Shown: positions 17,016 through 21,546 of the stretch, one piece after another
Layout of the letters: each line of letters opens with the position of its first letter
Numbering within the stretch: position 1 is the first letter of the stretch
Origin: CAYLVJ01 sp964501525
GTDB taxonomy: Bacteria; Patescibacteriota; Minisyncoccia; Minisyncoccales; CAYTKG01
Assembly (NCBI GenBank): GCA_964501525.1
Contig: CAZCSI010000007.1
Span: 1-23,267 of the forward strand
DNA length: 23,267 bases
Direction of reading: 5' to 3'
The notes under the pieces: model-generated
Told to the model about the DNA's origin: nothing
Databases searched by the model: none
Seen by the model: only the letters and a program-made list of their open reading frames with translations
Translations under genes and position numbers: made by a program

Positions 17016-17099
17016 TGCCGCGGGAGGGAGTCGAACCCTCATGAGCCGAAGCTCATAGCGCTCTGAACGCTACGTGTCTGCCAGTTCCACCACCGCGGC
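17016..17099 (-). tRNA. tRNA-Leu (anticodon CAG)
   Basis: On the - strand the acceptor GCCGCGG (17099-17093) pairs with CCGCGGC (17023-17017), discriminator A. The anticodon stem TAGCG/CGCTA encloses loop TTCAGAG with anticodon CAG. The long variable arm has stem TGAGC/GCTCA with a TTCG loop, typical of class II tRNA-Leu. The T arm is GAGGG-TTCGACT-CCCTC. The 84-nt gene is followed by CAA, so CCA is not encoded and must be added. It is embedded 5 bp after the isomerase stop and 28 bp before rnj. Confidence 0.96.
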
Positions 17100-17104
17100 C
17101 ACCC

Positions 17105-17689
17105 TTATTCTTCTATACCTGTTCTTAAAAAGTCCAATGACTCCGGCCTGGTGTTTAAAGGGTTTTCAAACCTTAGTTCCGGGACAACATCATAATTATT
17201 GTTTTTTATCCAGCCCTGTCGGGTGTAGTAATAACACTGCCCTCCCGTCTTTTCCAGTGTTTCATATATATTTTCCGTGTCCTCGGAAACCCAGTTCCCG
17301 GTTTCAAGAGTATCCTTTGGAGAAGGATTGATGGTTATTACCCAGTGATAGGGCGGAATAATAACCCACTGCCCCGGTTTCGCTTTTACAGCCACGGCTC
17401 TTTCTACTTTTTTCTCTTGGAACTTCTGGAGAAAAAATATCGCTTCACCTTCCAGAACGGTGTAAAGTTCTTGAAATCCTTTGGAGTTGCAGTTTCCTTT
17501 GGTGCGTACGAACTCTTCTCCCAGCATCAAGGACTTGATAACTGTTACGTCATAGCGTAAGTTTCCGTCTTTTTTTAAATTCCTATAAACCTCGTATAGC
17601 TCAAGCCCTCCGTTTTTTCGAGCGAACTTTTTATCATAAACCACCTTGTGCATCTCTTTTAGCTGTCTGATACTTGGTTTTTTATTCAT
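17105..17689 (-). CDS. Cupin-type (archaeal-like) glucose-6-phosphate isomerase
   Basis: The 194-residue length and the blocks ELYTVLEGEAIFFLQ, GQWVIIPPYHWVITINPSP and LETGNWVSEDTENIYE match the cupin phosphoglucose isomerase family (PF06560), which interconverts glucose-6-P and fructose-6-P. In Pyrococcus PGI the metal site is HxH, Glu and a later His. Here the segment reads TKGNCNSKGFQELY, so both HxH histidines are Asn (N66, N68), while E74 and H115 remain. Either the metal site is changed or the protein has another role. No SD precedes the ATG. Immediately upstream are a TATAAT and a repeat array. It is probably co-transcribed with tRNA-Leu. Confidence 0.8.
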   Translation of the reverse strand: MNKKPSIRQLKEMHKVVYDKKFARKNGGLELYEVYRNLKKDGNLRYDVTVIKSLMLGEEFVRTKGNCNSKGFQELYTVLEGEAIFFLQKFQEKKVERAVAVKAKPGQWVIIPPYHWVITINPSPKDTLETGNWVSEDTENIYETLEKTGGQCYYYTRQGWIKNNNYDVVPELRFENPLNTRPESLDFLRTGIEE

Positions 17690-17711
17690 AGTCTTATTTA
17701 AAAATTTTTTG

Positions 17712-17717
17712 ATTATA
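17712..17717 (-). promoter_or_regulatory. Possible -10 element for the isomerase
   Basis: A perfect TATAAT on the - strand at 17717-17712, 22 bp before the ATG. No matching -35 lies upstream; that position is occupied by the 13-bp repeats, which would fit an activator-dependent promoter. Alternative: the TTGACA promoter further upstream. Confidence 0.4.
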
Positions 17718-17726
17718 AATAGTTTG

Positions 17727-17778
17727 GTACGAACCGGGTCAGTTTACCGCGTCAGCCTACCGCGTTAGTGTACCGCTT
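17727..17778 (-). repeat. Four tandem 13-bp imperfect repeats upstream of the isomerase
   Basis: On the + strand the units are GTACGAACCGGGT (17727-17739), CAGTTTACCGCGT (17740-17752), CAGCCTACCGCGT (17753-17765) and TAGTGTACCGCTT (17766-17778). The core TACCGCG (CGCGGTA on the - strand) is best kept in the middle copies. They fill the gap between the peptide-binding protein gene and the isomerase. Confidence 0.75.
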
Positions 17779-17796
17779 AATCCCTATCTTTGTCAA
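17767..17796 (-). promoter_or_regulatory. Candidate sigma70 promoter upstream of the isomerase
   Basis: On the - strand a perfect TTGACA (17796-17791), an 18-bp spacer and TACACT (17772-17767). The -10 falls inside the outermost 13-bp repeat, so the remaining repeats would be transcribed as leader. Its -35 begins just after the stop of the preceding gene. Confidence 0.5.
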
Positions 17797-17803
17797 GGGC
17801 TTC

Positions 17804-19810
17804 TTATTTCAGTTTTCTTTTTGTTTTGATAAACCAGTTCTCGATGCCGGAGAATCTTTGGGCCGGCTCGCTGATGGTCTCGAGCCCTATTCCTTTTATC
17901 TCGTTGTTCACCGCATAAGAAAACTCAGGGCTGTAAAGCAGGATGGCGGGTCTGTCCTTAATGAATTGGTCCTGGAACTCGAGCAAATGTTTTTCAAACT
18001 CCTCAAAACTGTGTGCAGCCCTGGCTTTTTCCAAATAACCGTCTGCGTTGTCATTTTTATAAAAAGAAAGGTTTAATCCGGACCCTTGGATGCTTGAGGA
18101 GTGCCAGAAGGGGAAAGGGTCGGGGATCATACCCAGCATTTCTCCAAAGAGAAGAATCTCATATTGCCCCTCATTCATTATTTCCCGGCTTAGTACACTG
18201 AACTCGTATTGTTTGATCTCCACCTCCAGCCCTATTTTTTCCCACTGTCCGCTTATGGCGTAAGCGGTTCTTAATAGGAACTCCTGGTCAAGAGTAGTGA
18301 TAGTGATTTTAACCGGTGTTCCCTGTTGGTCGTTGCATAGTTCGTTCAGTTTCTTCTGAGTGGTTTCTGAAACAATACCTGTTCCTTGTTCAAATCCCCA
18401 AGGGTCAAGTATCTCCTCTTTGTATTTCTCTTGAAAAGCAATAACTGCTTTTTCCGTTTTTGCTCCAAAATATCCGGTAATTTCTTTATCCGGGTAGATA
18501 TCATCCCACTGACTTAAGCATTGTTGAAGTTTTTCCACCGCCTCTCCTTCGTCTCCCTTATCAAGCCTGGATTGAAATTTAAACTCCGGTTCCTCCTTTT
18601 CCATCCATGTTCCATTTTCTTTGACAACTCCGGCTTCTTCCAATAAGAATTCCGGAGTCTCTCCTTCCTCTTCTACCGGAGGTTGAAACCCGTACAGATC
18701 GGGTAAAATAGGGGAGACAACTTTTTGCCCGCGGTCGTTGATAGCTTCTCTTTTAATAGCTTCTTTGTCCAGGGCGGAAAAAAGAGCTTGTCTCACCCTT
18801 TCATTTCCAAGAAGATCATTCTGTTCGGGATTAAAGAACAGGCCGAAGTAGCGGGGAGAGCGGGCTGAATAAATGGTCAATCCTTTTCGGGTTGAATTCT
18901 CGGCTTGGACAGGGTCTGAGAAAAGAAAACTGTCTATTGCGCCCCTGCTTAAGCCCTGAATCACCTCCTCCTGGGTGTCAAAATAGGAGAAGTGAATTCT
19001 ATCCAAATAAGTTTCTTGACCGTGGAATTCCTTGTTGGGAGCAAGAATAACCTCTGTTATTTTTCCTTTTTCATCCTGTTCTATCTGTTCCACCTGGAAA
19101 GGGCCGGAGCCGATAACCTGTTTTAAATTATAGGTGGAAAGAGCAAACTCTTCCGCAGTTACGTTTTTAAAAATATGCTTGGGGATTATTTTCAGCACCA
19201 GGCGTTCCTCAAAAGGAAAGTAAGGGTTCTCAAGCTCGAATCTTATTCTTTCGTCAGAAAGAGCTTCTACTTTAACTCCTATCCAGTTGGTTCTTTCCGG
19301 GCTTTTGTAGGCCGGATCCTGGATGGTTCTTACGGTAAAGACTACGTCTTCGGCGGTTATGGGCTCCCCATCGCTCCAGAAAATATCTTTTTTAAGAGTA
19401 ACATCATATATACCCTGTTCTTTTTGAGCCGAATACTCTTCAACCATATCTTTCACCACCTCGCCCTTTTGGTTGTATTTCATCAGTCCTGAAAAGGTAA
19501 GCTGGACCAGGTCTCTGTCCGGGTCGCTTGAAGCCAGCACCGGGTTTATAAAACGAGGATGGCCCACCACACCTTCTTTAAACACACCGCCTTTGGCGGG
19601 CCCGATAATGGTTTTGGAAAAGTATAATGAGCGGAGGACGAAAAATGAAGAGAACAGAAAAACAAGAAAAAATATCAGGACAGCTATTTTTTCCTGCTTG
19701 TTTAAGGTCCGAGGCAGTTTACTCCACTGTGAAAGGGTGGGTAAAGCGTCAAACCGTCGGCCTGTCCTTTTAGCGAAGCGGCTGAATCTTTTTTTAAAGT
19801 TGGTACTCAC
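17804..19810 (-). CDS. Membrane-anchored peptide-binding protein (SBP_bac_5) with inserted peptidoglycan-binding domain
   Basis: A family-5 extracellular solute-binding protein of the OppA/DppA type, which captures peptides for ABC importers. A basic N-terminus (1-40) precedes one transmembrane segment (41-63), so it is anchored as a type II protein, not a lipoprotein. SBP_bac_5 blocks include FINPVLASSDPDRDLVQLTFSGL, DIFWSDGEPITAEDVVFTV and GSGPFQVEQ. Residues about 415-492 (RLDKGDEGEAVEKLQQCL...TGYFGAKTEKAVIAFQEKY) look like a PG_binding_1 repeat domain inserted in the C-terminal half. The start is GTG 19810 with no SD. No ABC permease or ATPase gene is in the window. It lies 20 bp after secG. 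Confidence 0.85.
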   Translation of the reverse strand: MSTNFKKRFSRFAKRTGRRFDALPTLSQWSKLPRTLNKQEKIAVLIFFLVFLFSSFFVLRSLYFSKTIIGPAKGGVFKEGVVGHPRFINPVLASSDPDRDLVQLTFSGLMKYNQKGEVVKDMVEEYSAQKEQGIYDVTLKKDIFWSDGEPITAEDVVFTVRTIQDPAYKSPERTNWIGVKVEALSDERIRFELENPYFPFEERLVLKIIPKHIFKNVTAEEFALSTYNLKQVIGSGPFQVEQIEQDEKGKITEVILAPNKEFHGQETYLDRIHFSYFDTQEEVIQGLSRGAIDSFLFSDPVQAENSTRKGLTIYSARSPRYFGLFFNPEQNDLLGNERVRQALFSALDKEAIKREAINDRGQKVVSPILPDLYGFQPPVEEEGETPEFLLEEAGVVKENGTWMEKEEPEFKFQSRLDKGDEGEAVEKLQQCLSQWDDIYPDKEITGYFGAKTEKAVIAFQEKYKEEILDPWGFEQGTGIVSETTQKKLNELCNDQQGTPVKITITTLDQEFLLRTAYAISGQWEKIGLEVEIKQYEFSVLSREIMNEGQYEILLFGEMLGMIPDPFPFWHSSSIQGSGLNLSFYKNDNADGYLEKARAAHSFEEFEKHLLEFQDQFIKDRPAILLYSPEFSYAVNNEIKGIGLETISEPAQRFSGIENWFIKTKRKLK

Positions 19811-19830
19811 TTGATTACCGGCTTATGGGG

Positions 19831-20049
19831 TTAAAGAGCCAGGTTTAGAACGCCTAATCCCAGGAACAAAAACCCTAAAAAAGCGGTAGCCCAAAAGACC
19901 TTTTTTTCAGCGCCCCGCAGAGTTCTATAAAATCGGCCGCCTCCGCCTATGAGCTGGCCGCTTCCTTTTCCCTTCTGAATAAGAATTACCCCGACGAGAA
20001 GAAGAGAAACGATAAGCTGTGCGATAGAAATTATCTGTTGTAGCTCCAT
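19831..20049 (-). CDS. secG: Protein translocase subunit SecG
   Basis: 72 residues with two transmembrane segments (about 6-25 and 50-71) joined by a Gly-rich loop (QKGKGSGQLIGGGGRFYRTLRG), the SecG pattern. SecG is an accessory subunit of the SecYEG channel. The family is weakly conserved, so the call rests on topology, size and the ILIQKGKGSG block. It is 15 bp after the YvlD-like gene and 20 bp before the peptide-binding protein; all three concern the membrane. Confidence 0.88.
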   Translation of the reverse strand: MELQQIISIAQLIVSLLLVGVILIQKGKGSGQLIGGGGRFYRTLRGAEKKVFWATAFLGFLFLGLGVLNLAL

Positions 20050-20064
20050 ATTTATTGTTCCGTA

Positions 20065-20409
20065 TTAAGGTAGTTTTCTGTTAAGTAAAAAGGTGACCAA
20101 AGAGAGAAAGAGTCCGGTGAAAAAGAGCGGTGTTATTCCGGCGATAACCAGTTCGGGGAAAATGATATCAACCAGTTCCAGAATAATCATATTGATAACA
20201 AAATTAAAAAGTCCCAGTGTAAGAAGCCTTAAAGGCCAGGTTATCTTTTCCAGAATCGGTTTCAGGAGAGCGTTAAGCAGGCCTAATATAAAACCGGCCA
20301 AGGCCAGTATTTTAAGTGGTCCGTCGAAGCTTACGCCGGGGATGAATTTATGCCCCAGCCATAGCACCAAACTTCCACCCAAAGTGTAAGAAAAAAGATG
20401 AATAAACAT
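20065..20409 (-). CDS. YvlD/phage-holin-4-family membrane protein (PF04020-like)
   Basis: 114 residues with about four hydrophobic segments (4-22, 31-53, 60-82, 88-108). The pattern LGHKFIPGVSFDGPLKILALAGFILGLLNALLKPILEKITWPLRLLTLGLFNFVINMIIL is characteristic of PF04020; the function is unknown despite the holin label. GGGAGG lies about 13 nt before the ATG, a rather long spacing. It is the first gene after the - strand promoter at 20436-20464 and heads the unit with secG. Confidence 0.87.
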   Translation of the reverse strand: MFIHLFSYTLGGSLVLWLGHKFIPGVSFDGPLKILALAGFILGLLNALLKPILEKITWPLRLLTLGLFNFVINMIILELVDIIFPELVIAGITPLFFTGLFLSLVTFLLNRKLP

Positions 20410-20435
20410 AAATTAAAAGAAACCTCCCTGCATCT

Positions 20436-20464
20436 AACATAGCAAAAACCCGGGTTTTAGTCAA
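20436..20464 (-). promoter_or_regulatory. Promoter of the YvlD-like/secG unit with an internal palindrome
   Basis: On the - strand TTGACT (20464-20459), a 17-bp spacer and TATGTT (20441-20436). The spacer is almost filled by the 14-bp palindrome AAAACCCGGGTTTT (20445-20458), positioned like a repressor or spacer-twisting regulator site. Confidence 0.65.
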
Positions 20465-20481
20465 TCTTTTTCTTGACTAAA
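20456..20481. repeat. Inverted repeat spanning two divergent -35 boxes
   Basis: TTTAGTCAA (20456-20464) and TTGACTAAA (20473-20481) are perfect inverted copies separated by eight bases. Each arm holds the -35 box of one of the two back-to-back promoters. Confidence 0.75.
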
Positions 20482-20501
20482 TGCCAAAAAACTTTTACTT
20501 T
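20473..20501 (+). promoter_or_regulatory. Candidate promoter of the micro-gene cluster
   Basis: TTGACT (20473-20478), a 17-bp spacer and TACTTT (20496-20501), which keeps the three most important -10 bases. The predicted start near 20508 leaves about 40 nt to the first SD. The stretch 20502-20546 otherwise holds no gene. Confidence 0.5.
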
Positions 20502-20546
20502 TAAGAAAGCAAGTTTTTGTTGTTAGTTCTTTTTCATAACCCCCTT

Positions 20547-20554
20547 AAGGAGGT
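20547..20554 (+). promoter_or_regulatory. Consensus SD at the head of the micro-gene cluster
   Basis: AAGGAGGT lies eight bases before ATG 20562, counted from GGAGG. ACCC (20539-20542) plus CCT (20543-20545) can pair with AGG (20551-20553) and GGGT (20555-20558) around a one-base bulge, which would partly hide the SD. Confidence 0.6.
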
Positions 20555-20561
20555 GGGTGAG

Positions 20562-20674
20562 ATGGGGAGATAGATAAAAAAATTCCCAAAAAAGGCGAAT
20601 CGTCGCAATCAAAGAAAGCCGAGGCGCGGGCCAAGGCCCAGCGTCTCCAACAAACTCGAGGAGGCCAGCGATGA
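20562..20674 (+). CDS. Micro-gene 1: basic peptide needing a -1 frameshift or a missing base
   Basis: ATG 20562 is perfectly placed after the SD but meets TAG after three codons (Met-Gly-Arg). The -1 frame is open from 20561 to a TGA at 20672-20674 and would encode about 38 very basic, Gln/Lys/Ala-rich residues (...IDKKIPKKGESSQSKKAEAR... onward) but has no start codon of its own. Slipping back one base at GGGG (20564-20567), or one extra G there, joins the two. The TGA overlaps the ATG of micro-gene 2 (ATGA), as expected for a coupled operon. Unrecognised. Alternative: only a three-codon leader peptide is made. Confidence 0.4.
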
Positions 20675-20820
20675 AGTCTGTGTCTAGGAAAGAAATGCTG
20701 CGCGAAAAATCCAGAGGATGCACCTGTCTCTGGATTAAAGGGGACGGCAGGGACTCGATGGTAAGGGTTCCCAATGGAAGCTGTCTCCGGCCCGGACACG
20801 GGGTTGAAAATGAAAAGTAA
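20671..20820 (+). CDS. Micro-gene 2: 49-residue Cys-containing protein
   Basis: ATG 20671 has an excellent SD (AGGAGG 20659-20664, six-base gap) and overlaps the TGA of micro-gene 1. The product is basic at its N-terminus and has C17-x-C19 and C38-x4-H43, a possible zinc site or knuckle around GDGRDSMVRVPNGSC. Unrecognised family. It ends in TAA at 20818-20820, overlapping the start of micro-gene 3 by 11 nt. Confidence 0.65.
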   Translation: MKSVSRKEMLREKSRGCTCLWIKGDGRDSMVRVPNGSCLRPGHGVENEK

Positions 20821-20962
20821 TCGCAGGAACCAAAGAGTATGCCGCAAGGGCAAGTGTTCCTGCGGCCGGCCGGCCCTGCCAGGAGTGGGGTTATGCCGTC
20901 GTTGCTTGAGAGCTCAACGTCAGAAGAAGAGGGGTTCGGGTGATGAACTCCGGGCGGAATAA
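20810..20962 (+). CDS. Micro-gene 3: 50-residue basic zinc-ribbon-like protein
   Basis: From ATG 20810 the product is a highly basic protein with a CX4CXC-X10-CX2C pattern (C11, C16, C18, C29, C32), followed by an Arg/Lys/Gln-rich tail and an acidic end. The Cys pairs suggest a nucleic-acid-binding zinc ribbon. An in-frame ATG at 20774 would add 12 residues but overlaps micro-gene 2 by 47 nt and has no better SD, so 20810 is preferred. Its end overlaps micro-gene 4. Unrecognised beyond the zinc pattern. Confidence 0.65.
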   Translation: MKSNRRNQRVCRKGKCSCGRPALPGVGLCRRCLRAQRQKKRGSGDELRAE

Positions 20963-21122
20963 GGTTGAGCCGCGCTTCAGAGCCAAGTGCTTTGACTGTG
21001 ACTGGAACTCTAATTGGAGTTCCAGTTATTCCGACGCGTGCATCGCTTCGGAAAAACACAGTCGAAAAGAAGGGCACACCACAACGGTAGTGCCTTTAAG
21101 GGACAGAAGAGGAGGGCTCTAA
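20943..21122 (+). CDS. Micro-gene 4: 59-residue CCHH zinc-finger-like protein
   Basis: ATG 20943 follows AGAGGGG (20928-20934) by eight bases and overlaps the end of micro-gene 3 by 20 nt. The pattern C16-x2-C19-D-W...A-C...H39-x5-H45 (CFDCDW ... EKHSRKEGHT) resembles small CCHH proteins with CxxCxW and HxxxxGH-type motifs seen in archaea, phages and bacteria; that resemblance is from general knowledge, not a search. The DNA between the Cys and His pairs contains a perfect 10-bp hairpin. The cluster terminator begins four bases after the stop. GTG 20940 is an alternative start. Confidence 0.7.
   Translation: MNSGRNKVEPRFRAKCFDCDWNSNWSSSYSDACIASEKHSRKEGHTTTVVPLRDRRGGL
21001..21026 (+). repeat. 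Perfect 10-bp hairpin inside micro-gene 4
   Basis: ACTGGAACTC (21001-21010) and GAGTTCCAGT (21017-21026) pair across a six-base loop. It is not followed by a T run, so it is not a standard terminator. Confidence 0.75.
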
Positions 21123-21126
21123 GGAT

Positions 21127-21163
21127 GAGGGGGCTGCCTAAGTATAGGCGGCCCTCTGTTTTT
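21127..21163 (+). terminator. Rho-independent terminator of the micro-gene cluster
   Basis: GAGGG and CCCTC form the base. A two-G bulge and then CTGCCTA pairing with TAGGCGG (one T-G pair) form the upper stem around loop AGTA. TGTTTTT follows. It separates the cluster from the groES promoter eight bases downstream. Confidence 0.85.
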
Positions 21164-21170
21164 CAAGGGG

Positions 21171-21199
21171 TTGACAAACTGGGCTCTGCTCCTTACAAT
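21171..21199 (+). promoter_or_regulatory. Sigma70-type promoter for groES-groEL
   Basis: A perfect TTGACA (21171-21176), 17-bp spacer and TACAAT (21194-21199). The predicted start near 21206 falls inside the CIRCE element. With the CIRCE it gives a standard repressed vegetative chaperonin promoter. Confidence 0.9.
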
Positions 21200-21203
21200 G
21201 GAA

Positions 21204-21230
21204 TTAGCAGTTCAAAGGTCAGAGTGCTAA
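21204..21230 (+). promoter_or_regulatory. CIRCE element (HrcA operator)
   Basis: TTAGCAGTT (21204-21212), nine bases, GAGTGCTAA (21222-21230). The CIRCE consensus is TTAGCACTC-N9-GAGTGCTAA: the right arm is perfect and the left arm matches 7/9, with exact spacing. It overlaps the predicted start site and implies HrcA repression, with an hrcA gene expected elsewhere in the genome. Confidence 0.93.
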
Positions 21231-21253
21231 AGATTCAAAAAACTAAATAAAAC

Positions 21254-21544
21254 ATGAAGATTAAACCAATATCAGATCATATTTTGATAGAGCCGGTTGA
21301 GGAAGAGGAAAAAACGGAAACCGGGATTTTTCTTCCCCAGACCGCTAAGAAGAAAGAGCCGGAGCAGGGGAAAGTTGTAGCTGTTGGTCCGGGTCGAAGG
21401 ACAGACAGGGGAGAGGTGATTCCCATGGAGGTTAAAAAGGGAGAGAAGGTCCTTTTTAACAAGTATGGACCGACTAAGGTCGAGATTGATAAGAAAGAGT
21501 ATTTAATTGCCCGCCAAAGCGACATTTTGGCGATTATAGAGTAA
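21254..21544 (+). CDS. groES: Co-chaperonin GroES
   Basis: GroES caps the GroEL cavity. The 96 residues match the family: ISDHILIEPVEEEEKTETGIFLP, then GKVVAVGPGRRTDRGEVIPMEVKKGEKVLFNKYGPTKVEIDKKEYLIARQSDILAIIE (conserved roof and C-terminal blocks). The mobile loop is EKTETGIFLPQTAKK. The ATG has no SD. It overlies the CIRCE-controlled transcript and is followed two bases after its stop by groEL. Confidence 0.97.
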   Translation: MKIKPISDHILIEPVEEEEKTETGIFLPQTAKKKEPEQGKVVAVGPGRRTDRGEVIPMEVKKGEKVLFNKYGPTKVEIDKKEYLIARQSDILAIIE

Positions 21545-21546
21545 TT

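Noticed and set aside
20445..20458. AAAACCCGGGTTTT as a transcription terminator
   Set aside because: It is a loopless palindrome centred in a promoter spacer; a hairpin would need to break its G/C centre. It is better read as a DNA-level site.
20523..21077. A 184-codon open frame on the - strand across the micro-gene cluster
   Set aside because: It has no recognisable domain and lies opposite three or four + strand frames with SDs, overlapping start/stops, a promoter and a terminator on that strand. Its length is explained by the G/C-rich composition. It is the main rival reading of this region and should be tested together with the micro-genes.
21014..21250. A 78-codon + strand frame crossing the micro-gene 4 end, the terminator, the groES promoter and CIRCE
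   Set aside because: It would read through a strong terminator and a complete chaperonin control region and has no SD; chance open frame.
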